Shown here: in pieces, positions 1 to 8,624 of the stretch | How positions within the stretch are numbered: the stretch's first letter is position 1 | Layout of the letters: every line of letters starts with the position of its first letter | From: Antarcticirhabdus aurantiaca | Lineage (GTDB): Bacteria; Pseudomonadota; Alphaproteobacteria; Rhizobiales; Rhizobiaceae | NCBI RefSeq assembly: GCF_009765365.1 | Contig: NZ_VTOM01000005.1 | Coordinates: 62,001-126,000, forward strand | DNA: 64,000 bases | Direction: 5' to 3' | Program-made: the position numbers and the translations under genes | The notes under the pieces: model-generated | The model's input: the letters and a program-made list of their open reading frames with translations, nothing else | The model's database searches: none | Told to the model about the DNA's origin: nothing

Positions 1-576
1 GTCGTCTTCCCCGGTCGTCACCTGGTATCGCCGCATCTCGGCAGCGGTGAGGTAGCGCATATCGCCGCTGTCGATGGTCAGGCTGAGCTGCAGGAGGCCG
101 GGATCGACGCCCATCTCCGTCATGTAACCCATGAGGTCGGCGGTGCCGGCCTGAATGGCGGAGACCGCCTCGGCCGTGCTCATGCCGGTCGTCGGCGCGA
201 GGGAGGACTGATGAACGCCGATAGCGCCCGTCTGCGCGAAGCGGTTCACGCCGCCGAGAAAAGCCAGAGCGCAGGCGGAGGCGCAATCAGCTTGCCTGAT
301 CTGTAGCGTGGACAGGCCGAGGGCGCGGATCATGCGTCCGAAGCGTTTTGCCGCATCGACGTTGCTGCCCGGCGAATGGAAGGTGACGAGCGTGGCGCCC
401 GTTTCCCGGGCTTTCTCCACCAGGCGCGTCGCGTCATCCTCGAAGACGAACTCGCCCTGCACCACGAGAACAGGTGGGCCGTCGCTCATGGGCATCGCAT
501 CCACCGTCACGGCCCGCGCCGGCAGGCTCGCGAGCATCATGGCGGCTGCGATGAGGAGACGTGACCACGAAGGCAT
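1..576 (-). CDS. COG3904-type secreted ClpP-like protein (3' end outside window)
   Basis: The frame is open from an ATG at 576 to base 1, giving 192 codons with no stop, so the C-terminus lies outside the window. The product starts with a signal peptide (about residues 1-22, ending LPARA). It then has a fold reminiscent of ClpP/crotonase: a strand reading VLVVQGEF, a loop TFHSPGSN, and the block ADCASACALAFLGG followed by IGVHQSS. These motifs are typical of the predicted periplasmic COG3904 family, whose function is unknown; a serine peptidase role is only suggested by the fold. The opposite strand also has open frames, but they carry no recognisable motif. The family assignment is from motif memory. 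Confidence 0.75.
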   Translation of the reverse strand, partial: MPSWSRLLIAAAMMLASLPARAVTVDAMPMSDGPPVLVVQGEFVFEDDATRLVEKARETGATLVTFHSPGSNVDAAKRFGRMIRALGLSTLQIRQADCASACALAFLGGVNRFAQTGAIGVHQSSLAPTTGMSTAEAVSAIQAGTADLMGYMTEMGVDPGLLQLSLTIDSGDMRYLTAAEMRRYQVTTGEDD

Positions 577-874
577 GAAGGAGACTCCCGACGGCTACGA
601 TGCCGCCTGGCGGTCATAGTTGCCGGAACCGCTGGTCCTGCCAACAGGCTTGCGTGCCGTAGGGTGAATCTCCGCGCAGCCGCCGAGGCCGCTCGCCCTT
701 TCGAGAGATGCGCGTATGGCTCTAACTGCTGCCGACGCAGCCGCGAAAATCGTCGAGCGCCTGTTTGCTGCTCCGGTACGCCGATCATGGAAGCGAGAAC
801 CGGCAATATCGGGTGTGCTCTCATGCTCGTTTTTCTGAAGATGTTTCGGCAACAGGGTGGCCACGGCTGGACTG

Positions 875-1084
875 TCAGTCGCCGCCACCGCCGCCGTCAC
901 CACCATCACCACCATCCGCCCCGTTGTCGCAACTGGCAGAGTTGTCGCCGCTCTCGCCGCTTCCATAGCTGTCGCCGTTTCGGCGAGGCCTTCTCCGTTC
1001 GGGCCGCCTTCGAAGCAGCATCCACAGGACCGCGGCCGAAGCGGCGATGACGAGGGCCAGGGGGAGCGGATCGATCCCGATCAC
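875..1084 (-). CDS. small single-pass membrane protein with Asp/Gly/Ser-rich tail
   Basis: This 69-residue product starts at GTG 1084, three bases after the stop of the upstream secreted protein, which suggests translational coupling. Residues about 7-23 form one hydrophobic helix, followed by an Arg-rich stop-transfer stretch (LRRRPERRRPRR). The C-terminal half is low complexity: S/G/N/D with two cysteines, ending in a run of Gly and Asp. No family is recognised. Such short membrane proteins with Gly-rich tails are common in Hyphomicrobiales, but their role is unknown. The sequence could be a chance frame in GC-rich DNA. The clean transmembrane plus positive-inside pattern and the coupling are the arguments for it. 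Confidence 0.5.
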   Translation of the reverse strand: MIGIDPLPLALVIAASAAVLWMLLRRRPERRRPRRNGDSYGSGESGDNSASCDNGADGGDGGDGGGGGD

Positions 1085-1087
1085 GGC

Positions 1088-1510
1088 TCAGTAGACCTCG
1101 ACGTGGATGTAGTCGCCGACGCTTCCGCGGCCCCAGACTTCGACCCGGACCACCGCGCCCCCATCCACGATCGCACGCGCGGCAGCCGGCGCCATCCGGC
1201 CGGCCGAGAGCATGCCCTCCAGCGCGGCCCGGTTGCCTTGGGATGCGAAGAAGGCATCGCCCTGGTCGCCGCGCTGGCGCAGGCCGTAGGCGTGGACGTT
1301 CGCCCGGTCCTGGCGCAGGATCGCCGCCGGCCGCGTCAGGCGCACGCCGCTCGAATTGAACAGGTCGTCGTGCCCGATATACGCCGTATAGGCTTCCAGA
1401 AGAGCTGGCTGGCGGCTGCGGGGCGCCATGACGACGTCGGCCTGGGCGAGGGCCTCAGATCCGGTCGCGAGGGTCAGCAGCGCGACGAGGGCGGGGCGGG
1501 TGAAGCGCAT
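1088..1510 (-). CDS. secreted hypothetical protein, 140 aa
   Basis: The start is ATG 1510 because a strong Shine-Dalgarno (AGGAGGAACC) precedes it and a signal peptide follows (residues 1-21, ending SEALA). A longer frame upstream lacks both. The mature part is about 118 residues and predicted periplasmic, with no cysteines or recognised domain. It contains an Asn/Val/Tyr-rich centre and ends with RGSVGDYIHVEVY. The small membrane protein downstream begins 3 bases after its stop, so the two are probably one transcript. Function is unknown. Confidence 0.65.
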   Translation of the reverse strand: MRFTRPALVALLTLATGSEALAQADVVMAPRSRQPALLEAYTAYIGHDDLFNSSGVRLTRPAAILRQDRANVHAYGLRQRGDQGDAFFASQGNRAALEGMLSAGRMAPAAARAIVDGGAVVRVEVWGRGSVGDYIHVEVY

Positions 1511-1737
1511 GGTTCCTCCTGTTTGGAGGAGCCTGCCATTGGTCGGGAAAGGAGGGAAGCAGGGGCCCAACCGACGGCGGCGATAGAACACACGGTGGAG
1601 GCCGTGGAGGTCGCCGACGAAACAGGCCGGCAGGTCGATGCCGCTCACGGCCGAGACGTTTCAGTCGCTCCGGTCCCTTCAACCGATCGATCGGGCGCCT
1701 TGTCATCCTGGCCTGGGTTCGTCCCTGCAAGAACGGG

Positions 1738-2544
1738 TCACAAGGCGTTCTTGAGGTCCACGATCGGCGGATTTGTGAGCGTCGGCGGCGGGTTCCGTCC
1801 GGCTTGGCCGGCGGGCGCGATCACCGAGACGCGAACCTCGCCGTCGGTGACATAGCGGTCGCCTTCGCCGTTGCGCCCGTCGAGCGTCGGACCGACGCCG
1901 CTGATCTCGTAGGTCTGGATGATCCGCCCGGTCCGCGCGAGATCGGCCGAGAGAGCGTCGCGCATCGCGTCGACGTTCGGGTCGATCGCGTGGGTGACGG
2001 CGCCGGTGTAGTGGCTGAAGCCGACGCCGACGTCGAAGGAGGCCGATCCGAGCCAAACGGAGCGCCCTTCCGCGCCCGAAGGCAGGACATTCCAGAAGCG
2101 CACGTGCTGGCGCCGGTCGGCGCTGGTGCCGACCGCCTTCTCGAAGGCGAGATCCTGCTGCCGGCCCTGATAAAACAGCGGGCTGACGGGCGCTTGCGGA
2201 TAAGGACGGTCGAGGACGACGCTGCCGACGATGTCGACGCTCGTGCGAAGCGTCACGGGATCGGCCGGAAACCAGCCGGCCCGCGTCATCGCGGCGACGA
2301 GCTCCTCCCGAGAGCCGACGATCCCGACGTTCAAGGGGTCGCCCGCCAATCCTTGCGCCGTCCGCGTGACCATCTCGAAGCCCGCGAGCGCTTGCTGGTG
2401 TTCGTAGTGCCGCAGGGCGAAGGGCAGGACGAGATAGGCAGCGAGAGCCCAGGCGGACGAGACGGCCAGGGCGGCAAGAACGACGCGGCGCAACCATCGC
2501 GGCCGCGGAGCGTCGCTCGTCCTCGTGTGCGTCTCGGCCGACAT
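1738..2544 (-). CDS. LssY C-terminal domain membrane-anchored protein
   Basis: This 268-residue protein has one N-terminal transmembrane helix (about residues 20-42) and a periplasmic or cytoplasmic body. The body carries the LssY_C signature: a WFPADP motif, then LFYQGRQQDLAFEK, then RQHVRFW. LssY_C domains occur alone or fused to DedA/PAP2 proteins, and their biochemical role is not established. ATG 2544 is chosen because AGGAG lies 8 bases upstream. The in-frame ATG at 2568 has no ribosome site. The C-terminus is Pro-rich (NPPPTLTNPP). Confidence 0.8.
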   Translation of the reverse strand: MSAETHTRTSDAPRPRWLRRVVLAALAVSSAWALAAYLVLPFALRHYEHQQALAGFEMVTRTAQGLAGDPLNVGIVGSREELVAAMTRAGWFPADPVTLRTSVDIVGSVVLDRPYPQAPVSPLFYQGRQQDLAFEKAVGTSADRRQHVRFWNVLPSGAEGRSVWLGSASFDVGVGFSHYTGAVTHAIDPNVDAMRDALSADLARTGRIIQTYEISGVGPTLDGRNGEGDRYVTDGEVRVSVIAPAGQAGRNPPPTLTNPPIVDLKNAL

Positions 2545-2771
2545 CCGCCTCGCTCCTGAGACGAGCATGAGAGCGCCGGCGAGCAGCGCCTAGCCACTGC
2601 TCGTAGCCTATCCACCGGTTTCGGCATCGTCAAAGGCGGATCGGTTGACGTCGACGCGTGGGGATAGACGAAGCGATGCCGACGGCGGATCGGCATCGAC
2701 GGGAGTCTCGCAAGGGAAAGGCCCCGGTCTCCTGGCACGACGGCTCCAAGGAACGCTGCCCGTCGTGTTGC

Positions 2772-5168
2772 TTATATGTCCAAGGGGATTTCCTGGAGAT
2801 CCTCGAGCGGCGCCACGATGCGACAGCAGACGCCGTCCAGAGCGTAGTCGATCGTCGAGGACGCACCGTTCCCGCTCGACAGGCCCATCCCGATCAAGCG
2901 CGTTCCGAAGCTGCTCTGCTTGGGCGGCGAAACGGGCGGGCCGCCGACCTCCCGCCATTCGAACACGAGCAAGGCGTGGCCGTCCTCCAAGCGCCGCTCG
3001 GTTGTCCAGGCGATGTGGACCTGGCCCGCGGCGGCCGAGAGGGCGCCGTACTTCACCGCGTTGGTGGAGAGCTCATGGCAGATCAGCGACAGCGTCAGCG
3101 CCGCCCGCGGGCCGATCGTCACCTCGGGGCCGCGCATGTCGATGCGGCCGTCCTGATCGTGGGGCCTCGTCGCGGAGCGGATGATGTCGCCGACCGACGT
3201 CGCCTCGCTGCGCCCGGTCAGAAGAAGGTCGTGGGCGCTCGAGAGGGCCTGGATGCGGTCGGTGAGGATCTGCCGGGCCGATGCCACGTCCGGCGCGGTG
3301 CGCAGGGTCTGCGTCACGATCGCCGAAACGAGCGCCAGCGTGTTCTTCAGCCGGTGGCTGATCTCGTGGTTGAGGACCCCCTGCTGCTGCTCGGCGCGCT
3401 TGCGCTCGCTGACGTCGTTGAAGAAGATGGCGATCTTCCGCTCCGCCGGATCGCCGATGCGAATGGCGCGCACGTCGAACCAGCGGTCGAACGTGTTGGC
3501 GTAGTTCTCGAAGCTGGCGGGCTCCCCCGTCGCGGCCACGCGCCCGTAGGTCTCGAACCAGAAGCGCTCGAGGTTCGGCGCGTATTCGGTGACCCACTTG
3601 CCGCGAAGGTCGACGCCGGACTGCTTGACGAAGGCGGGGTTGGCCTCGACGAAGCGGTAGTCGACCGGCTGGTCGTCGGCGTCGAAGCGCACCTCGAGGA
3701 TGGCGAAGGCCGTGTCGACCGCATCCAGGATGGTCCGGAAGCGCTCCTCGCTCGCTCGCAGACGCTCGCCGGCCTGATGCTCGGCCGTGCGGTCGCGCAG
3801 GATCTTCACGAAGCCCCGGTGCTCTCCGTCGTCGCCGAAGAGCGGCATCATGTTTCCGCTGGCGTAGAAGCGCTCGCCATCCTTCCTGATGTGCCAGCGC
3901 TCGTCGACGGCGTGCCCGTCGCGCAGCGCCAGCGCCATCTCGATCCGCGGCCGGTCGATCGTCGAGTCCTCGGGCGTGAAGAAGCGGGATGCGTCGCTGC
4001 CGCGCATCTCCTCGGCGCTCCAGCCGAAGATGCGCTCGGCGCCGGTGTTCCACTCGGCGACGGTGCCGCCGCGGTCCATGACGATCACGGCGAACTCGGT
4101 GATGCTCTCGAACGTCTCGCGATAGCGGCGGTCGGCTTCGCGTAGGGCTCGTTGCGACCGCACCTCGGCGACGTCGCCGAAGGCCGAGGCGACGAGCCCG
4201 GCCAGCATCTGCGTCATGACGACGTCGCGCGGCGAGAAGGCGTCGGGCCGGCCCGACTGCACCTTCAACACGCCGATCGGCTCGCCCCGGCGCGTGACCG
4301 GCACGGTGATCATCGAACGGATGCCGAGGGTGCGCACGAGGTGCTGGTCAAGGTCCGGATCGGCCCAGGTGTCGGTGCACAGAAACGGCCGCTCCTCGCG
4401 CAGCGCGCGTCCCGACAGGCTGGTCGCCACCGGCAGGCGCCTCCCCTTGTGCGGGACGAGGCTGCCGGCCACCGTCTCGTAGACGAGTTCCTCGCCGTGA
4501 CGCAGCTCGATCACCGCGCCGTCGGCGACGTCGATGACGCGCAGTGCACCCTCGGCGATCGCCTGGAAGACGATGCCGAGATCGGCCTCCGCGACGGCCA
4601 CGGCCTGCTGGGTCGCGATCATCGCTTCGAGGCGGGAGGCTTCCGTCAGCGCCGTGCTCTCGGCTGCCTGATGCTCCGCAAGGGCGCGCCGCAGGTTCAG
4701 CTGCGCCATGACCTGGCGCGCCAGGGCCGCGAGGGTGGCCTCCTGCTCCGGCGTCAGTCCGTCCGGCCGCGGCTCCACGTCCAGCACGCAGATCGTGCCG
4801 AGGGTGACCCCGTCGGGCGTGGCGAGCGGGGCGCCGGCATAGAACCGCATATGGGGCGGCTCGGTCACGAGCGGGTTGGCGGCCGTTCGCGGATCCGCGG
4901 CCAGGTCCGGGATGACGAGCACCTCGCTGCCTCCGATCGCGTGACGGCAGATGGCCGAGCCGATCGGCGTCTCGCAGATGTCGGTGCCCGCGCGGGCCTT
5001 GAACCATTGGCGGTCGCGATCAAGCAGCGTGACGAGGGCGATGGGCGTCCCGCAGATCTGGCTGGCGAGCATGACGATGTCGTCGAAGCCTTGCTCGGGC
5101 GGCGTGTCGAGGATGTCGTAGCTGCGCAGCGCGGCTAGGCGAAGGCTCTCTCCCGCCGCATCGTTCAT
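2772..5168 (-). CDS. HWE-family sensor histidine kinase (GAF-GAF-PAS-PAS)
   Basis: A cytoplasmic 798-residue sensor kinase with no transmembrane segment. Domains in order: a GAF (about 20-165, starting ILDTPPEQGFDD), a second GAF (about 185-330), PAS with PAC (about 345-465), a second PAS (about 475-590), and an HWE kinase domain (about 595-795). The phospho-acceptor is H601 in the motif HEISHRLKN. The N-box is HELSTNAVKYGAL, and the diagnostic WRE is in FEWREVGGPP. HWE kinases are abundant in Hyphomicrobiales and often drive light or general stress responses. None of the domains shows an obvious LOV cysteine. No response regulator lies beside it, so it is an orphan. ATG 5168 is preferred to the in-frame TTG at 5177. 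Confidence 0.93.
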   Translation of the reverse strand: MNDAAGESLRLAALRSYDILDTPPEQGFDDIVMLASQICGTPIALVTLLDRDRQWFKARAGTDICETPIGSAICRHAIGGSEVLVIPDLAADPRTAANPLVTEPPHMRFYAGAPLATPDGVTLGTICVLDVEPRPDGLTPEQEATLAALARQVMAQLNLRRALAEHQAAESTALTEASRLEAMIATQQAVAVAEADLGIVFQAIAEGALRVIDVADGAVIELRHGEELVYETVAGSLVPHKGRRLPVATSLSGRALREERPFLCTDTWADPDLDQHLVRTLGIRSMITVPVTRRGEPIGVLKVQSGRPDAFSPRDVVMTQMLAGLVASAFGDVAEVRSQRALREADRRYRETFESITEFAVIVMDRGGTVAEWNTGAERIFGWSAEEMRGSDASRFFTPEDSTIDRPRIEMALALRDGHAVDERWHIRKDGERFYASGNMMPLFGDDGEHRGFVKILRDRTAEHQAGERLRASEERFRTILDAVDTAFAILEVRFDADDQPVDYRFVEANPAFVKQSGVDLRGKWVTEYAPNLERFWFETYGRVAATGEPASFENYANTFDRWFDVRAIRIGDPAERKIAIFFNDVSERKRAEQQQGVLNHEISHRLKNTLALVSAIVTQTLRTAPDVASARQILTDRIQALSSAHDLLLTGRSEATSVGDIIRSATRPHDQDGRIDMRGPEVTIGPRAALTLSLICHELSTNAVKYGALSAAAGQVHIAWTTERRLEDGHALLVFEWREVGGPPVSPPKQSSFGTRLIGMGLSSGNGASSTIDYALDGVCCRIVAPLEDLQEIPLDI

Positions 5169-5177
5169 CTCGCGCAA

Positions 5178-5951
5178 TGCCTGTGATCCTGATCCGTGCG
5201 TCGCTCACGACATACCTCAAACGCAACGGCCGCGCGGGCGCAACAGCTTTCAGCGCCCGGGATCGGCCGGGTCAGGCCGGACGACGGCGCGACGGAGGAT
5301 TTTCACCGAAACGGTGGCGAAGGCCGTTCCCCAGGTCAAGGAAACGACGACGATCAGCGGGCACGCACTCGAGGAGTCCTCGGAAGCATCGATCCGGGGA
5401 GCAGGCCTCCTCTCAAGCGTCCGCCCAGTTGATGGGATCGCGCGCCTTGTGGCCGCACACCAAGCACGTGGCGTAGAGCTCATCCTGCGACCGCATCCGC
5501 GGTTTCGCCCAATCGCCGACGGAAGCCTCGGCGTAGCGGCTGACGCTGCACGCTCCCCGGCACATGATCTTCACGAGCCGCTCGGGTCGTGCCCGATGAG
5601 CATAAGCAGGTATGGGCACGGGCACTCTCCGCCAAGCGCGATTGCTGCATTGCAGCATGTCACGTTTGGAGCGGGCATTTGGTTCCGTCACAGTGCCGGG
5701 AGAGCGCCTCACGGAGCGCGTGCCGAGTGCTCGCAGAGGCCTCCGAAGTGGCCTGTAATGGCTGATGAGCCATGCCGGACTCGCTGTCGGTCATCGACGC
5801 GCGGAAAGCCTGGCTGGCCGCTTCGTCCTCACCGCAGCGAGCGCCAGCAGAGGATGGCGCGTAGCGTCGAAGCAAAGTGAGGATCGAAGCGAGGACCAGG
5901 AATGCGGCCAAGCAAAAGCCGCAATGATCTAAATTGCTTGGAAGGTGCAAA
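5178..5951. other. gene-poor gap between kinase and tRNA-Ala
   Basis: This 774-base stretch has no gene that can be supported well. It holds a possible small zinc-ribbon frame on the minus strand (listed separately) and an overlapping minus frame at 5660-5950 with a hydrophobic start but no family resemblance. A perfect interrupted palindrome, TGCTGCA-T-TGCAGCA, lies at 5643-5657. The promoters of the kinase and of downstream minus-strand material probably sit here, but no clear -35/-10 boxes are visible. Confidence 0.5.
5413..5712 (-). CDS. possible small zinc-ribbon protein
   Basis: This frame could encode up to 99 residues. The C-terminal half carries two cysteine pairs, MCRGAC and CLVCGHKA, about 35 residues apart, a spacing compatible with a zinc ribbon. 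It ends with RDPINWADA. The N-terminal part looks unstructured, so a shorter product starting at an internal ATG (for example 5658) is possible. No ribosome site decides the start. No family is recognised and codon use is less biased than in neighbouring genes, so this may be a decayed gene or chance. Confidence 0.3.
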   Translation of the reverse strand: MRRSPGTVTEPNARSKRDMLQCSNRAWRRVPVPIPAYAHRARPERLVKIMCRGACSVSRYAEASVGDWAKPRMRSQDELYATCLVCGHKARDPINWADA

Positions 5952-6027
<76 letters not shown>

Positions 6028-6207
6028 GTCCACCGCTTGCGAGCGGCATTTAGTGCGGGGGCGGGATGCCTGTCAACACGCCATTTCGCGCGAGCCTTCA
6101 TTCACTCTGATCGGACGAGGATCCCCGGCCTTTCTTGTTCTCGCGCCCGGTCATGGCTACATGCGAACGAGCCCCGCCATGCGCTTCAGGAAGGAACGCC
6201 CCGCTCC

Positions 6208-6510
6208 ATGCTCGCCGTCATCCAGGTCATCCTTCTCGCGCTCGACATCCTCTGGTGGATCGTCATCGCCTCGGCGATCCTGTCCTGGCTCTACGCCTTC
6301 AACATCGTCAATTCGGGCAACGCCTTCGTCGATTCGATCGGCACCTTCCTGTACCGCGTGACGGAGCCGCTCTACCGGCCGATCCGGCGCATCCTGCCGG
6401 ACCTCGGCGGCATCGACCTGTCGCCGATCGTGCTGCTGCTCGGCATCTTCTTCCTCCAGCAGCTCCTGATCCTCTACGTCGCCCCGGCGGTGATCCGCGC
6501 GGGCATGTGA
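6208..6510 (+). CDS. YggT family membrane protein
   Basis: A 100-residue integral membrane protein of the YggT family. It has two hydrophobic regions (about residues 3-27 and 68-93) flanking the conserved segment [23 protein letters not shown], where the PLYRPIRRI and DLSP motifs are diagnostic. YggT proteins are implicated in osmotic or cation homeostasis and, in several bacteria, in cell-division-linked functions. The stop codon overlaps the GTG start of the DUF167 gene (GTGA at 6507-6510). YggT and DUF167 neighbours are a conserved pair. Confidence 0.92.
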   Translation: MLAVIQVILLALDILWWIVIASAILSWLYAFNIVNSGNAFVDSIGTFLYRVTEPLYRPIRRILPDLGGIDLSPIVLLLGIFFLQQLLILYVAPAVIRAGM

Positions 6511-6857
6511 CGGCAAAGGCGCCGCTCGACCCGCCCTTCCTGCGCCACACAAGCGAGGGCGTCGCGCTCCGGGTGCGCTTGACGCCGAAGGCCGCCCGCG
6601 ACGGCGTCGACGGGGCGGTGGCGCTGCCGCCGCCCGACGCGGCCGCCCTCGCCATCCGCCTGCGGGCCCGGCCCGTCGAGGGGCAGGCGAACGCCGCGCT
6701 CGTCGCCTTTCTCGCCGAGCTCCTCGGCCTGCCGCGCTCGGCCGTTTCCCTGCAGAAGGGGACGGCCTCCCGGATCAAGACCGTGCTGCTGCGCGGCGAC
6801 CCTGAAGCCCTGGCGCAAGCGCTCGCGGAGCTCGCCCGCTCGCCGCCCCGGACATGA
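6507..6857 (+). CDS. DUF167 (YggU) family protein
   Basis: A 116-residue cytoplasmic protein of the DUF167/YggU family. Diagnostic parts are [16 protein letters not shown], then [33 protein letters not shown], and [12 protein letters not shown]. The start is GTG 6507, which overlaps the YggT stop by 4 bases and implies coupled translation; an upstream extension would overlap the YggT gene extensively. Molecular function is unknown for the family. The gene ends inside a long hairpin. Confidence 0.9.
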   Translation: MTAKAPLDPPFLRHTSEGVALRVRLTPKAARDGVDGAVALPPPDAAALAIRLRARPVEGQANAALVAFLAELLGLPRSAVSLQKGTASRIKTVLLRGDPEALAQALAELARSPPRT

Positions 6858-6894
6858 CGAAGCCGCCGGTGCGTCGGGCACCGGCGGCTTCGTC
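6856..6894. terminator. 17-bp perfect hairpin at end of DUF167 gene
   Basis: GACGAAGCCGCCGGTGC (6856-6872) pairs perfectly with 6878-6894 across a 5-base loop. The stem begins within the TGA stop of the DUF167 gene. There is only a short T stretch afterwards (CAGTTTC), so it may act as a weak intrinsic terminator or mRNA stabiliser shared with the convergent DUF1127 gene. Confidence 0.6.
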
Positions 6895-6950
6895 AGTTTC
6901 AAAGGTCTTGGCTTATCCGCCCGTGCCGTTACGGCCGGGCGAGGTCGCGC

Positions 6951-7100
6951 TCAGCCGCGGCCGTAGCGAACGACGCGGGAGATCTCGGCGCGGTTCACGC
7001 CGATGTCGGCGAGGGCGCGGTCGTCCATCGACTGCAGCTCGCGGATCGAGCGGTGCTGGGAGCGGAGGGTCTGAAGGCCGGAAGTGAAGAAGCGGAACAT
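6951..7100 (-). CDS. DUF1127 small protein
   Basis: This 49-residue protein matches the DUF1127 pattern: an amphipathic, Arg-rich N-terminal helix, then RELQSMDDRALADIGVNRAEISRVVRYGRG. The ALADIGVNRAEI core is the diagnostic part. Small DUF1127 proteins of alphaproteobacteria bind RNA or modulate phosphate and carbon metabolism. ATG 7100 gives the usual family length; an upstream extension to 7220 would add residues unlike the family. No clear Shine-Dalgarno is visible. Confidence 0.88.
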   Translation of the reverse strand: MFRFFTSGLQTLRSQHRSIRELQSMDDRALADIGVNRAEISRVVRYGRG

Positions 7101-7280
7101 GGCAGGGGGCGTCCAAAGCGGTCTGATCTGATGCGCCCTATTTATGTGCAGAGCCTGCCTCGAAGTAGTGCAGTCGGCTGCACCCCTGTCGTGCATCCTG
7201 CGCATAGCATCATCATTCAAGACTTCAGACTTCGTTCATCCTTCCGCGCTCCATCGCCCGCGAAGCCCGGCTTATAACGG

Positions 7281-7318
7281 AAAAGAGCGCGGCGACCCGT
7301 CGGTCGCCGCGCTCTTTT
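7281..7318. terminator. bidirectional intrinsic terminator after ppa
   Basis: The stem AAAAGAGCGCGGCGACC (7281-7297) pairs perfectly with 7302-7318 around a CGTC loop. A/T tracts sit on both sides, so it can terminate in either direction. It lies 48 bases beyond the ppa stop and also faces the DUF1127 promoter side. Confidence 0.85.
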
Positions 7319-7365
7319 GCATGCTTCGTTCCGTGCCTAATTTCTAGGCGGTCGGGCTCGTCCGC

Positions 7366-7947
7366 TCAGTAGGAGCCGGACGGACCGTCGCTTCCCGCCG
7401 GGCGGCGGTCCGGCTTCTTCGAGGCCTCGAAGCGCTCGACGGCTTCGCGGATCAGCTGGCGGGCCGTGGACGAGCCGCCCCAGCCGCCGATCTTCACCCA
7501 CTTGCCAGGCTCCAGGTCCTTGTAGTGCTCGAAGAAGTGCTCGATCTGGCGCAGCGTGATCTCCGGCAGGTCGCCGTACTCGGCCACGCGCTCGTAGCGG
7601 CGGGTCAGCTCGGGCGAGGGGACCGCGATGATCTTCTCGTCCTGGCCCTTGTTGTCCTCCATCACGAGGACGCCGATCGGGCGGCAGTTGATCACGCAGC
7701 CGGGGAAGAGCGGGCGCGTGTTGCAGATCAGGACGTCGATCGGGTCGCCGTCGTCGGACAGCGTGTGGGGAACGAAGCCGTAGTTCCCGGGATAGGTCAT
7801 CGGCGTGTAGAGGAAGCGGTCGACGACGAGGCAGCCGGCCTCCTTGTCCATCTCGTACTTGATCGGGTGGCCGCCGACGGGAACCTCGACGATGACGTTG
7901 ATGTCGTCGGGCGGATTCTTGCCGCGGGCGATGGCGTCGATGCGCAT
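7366..7947 (-). CDS. ppa: inorganic pyrophosphatase
   Basis: A family I soluble pyrophosphatase (193 residues), hydrolysing PPi to drive biosynthetic reactions in the cytoplasm. Visible motifs are [16 protein letters not shown], the strand [23 protein letters not shown] with the metal-binding Asp triad (DDGDPID), and the C-terminal KWVKIGGWG. Length is slightly over the usual 175-180 because of a Pro/Ser/Gly-rich tail. The ribosome site GAGGTTCAGGA precedes ATG 7947. It is a single-gene transcript ending at the strong terminator downstream. Confidence 0.97.
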   Translation of the reverse strand: MRIDAIARGKNPPDDINVIVEVPVGGHPIKYEMDKEAGCLVVDRFLYTPMTYPGNYGFVPHTLSDDGDPIDVLICNTRPLFPGCVINCRPIGVLVMEDNKGQDEKIIAVPSPELTRRYERVAEYGDLPEITLRQIEHFFEHYKDLEPGKWVKIGGWGGSSTARQLIREAVERFEASKKPDRRPAGSDGPSGSY

Positions 7948-8033
7948 TCCTGAACCTCTCGGGGACTTCCGTTCTCCCGGCAGGCATTAAACCTTGGGCT
8001 TGCGCGGTGCAACACGCGCGGCCGGGCAGAAGC

Positions 8034-8540
8034 TCACGGCCAGAGAAAGGCGATCTTGCGCAGCGTGCGCCCCTCGAAGGTCTCGCAGCCTTCCGCAACG
8101 TCGACGCCGCCGGCGTTCTCGTAGAAGCGCAGTGCCGGGGCGTTGTCGGCGAGCGCCCAGACGACGCGCCCCTTGAGGCCGCGCTCGGCCAGGAGCCGCG
8201 CCGCCCCGGAATGCAGGCGCCTCCCGAAGCCGATGCCCTGGAATTCCGGCCGGACATAGAGCTCGAAGATCTCGCCCTCGGCCGGCAGGGCGGGCGTCCG
8301 GTTGCGCCCGACGGTGGCGTATCCCACCGCCTCGCCGGCATAGTCGAGAATGAGGATCGCGGCGCGGCGCGCGATCGCCCGCCGCCACCAGGCCTCGTCC
8401 CGGCGTCCCACCATGGTGCGAAGCGCCCGGTGCGGGATTAGGCCCGCATAGGCGTTGACCCAGGCCGCCTCGTGCGTCTCGGCCAGGGCCGCGGCGTCGG
8501 AGGTTTCGGCGGTGCGCAGTTCGGCGGCGATCGTCTTCAT
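8034..8540 (-). CDS. GNAT family N-acetyltransferase
   Basis: A 168-residue GNAT acetyltransferase. The acetyl-CoA binding motif A is ELYVRPEFQGIGFGRRLHSGAARLLAERG, including the Q-G-x-G-R/K signature. The last strand is LRFYENAGG. It begins RTAETSDAAALAETH, as in RimI-like enzymes acting on small molecules or protein termini. The substrate cannot be predicted. No convincing ribosome site precedes ATG 8540. It lies between ppa and a PH-domain gene, both on the same strand, with gaps that suggest separate transcripts. Confidence 0.9.
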   Translation of the reverse strand: MKTIAAELRTAETSDAAALAETHEAAWVNAYAGLIPHRALRTMVGRRDEAWWRRAIARRAAILILDYAGEAVGYATVGRNRTPALPAEGEIFELYVRPEFQGIGFGRRLHSGAARLLAERGLKGRVVWALADNAPALRFYENAGGVDVAEGCETFEGRTLRKIAFLWP

Positions 8541-8624
8541 GGCCCGTTAACCATGAGCCGGAATTTCCGATCCGTCGAGCCCTCGTGATTTTTCGACGAC
8601 AGGGAACCGATCGGGCGCAGCCTT

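Noticed and set aside
857-1855. A 332-codon plus-strand frame across the first two kilobases
   Set aside because: It lies opposite two minus-strand genes with signal peptide or membrane features and is Asp/Arg/Ala rich without motifs.
5660-5950. A 96-codon minus-strand frame with a hydrophobic start
   Set aside because: It overlaps the other weak frame, has no ribosome site or family, and its only feature is a short hydrophobic run.
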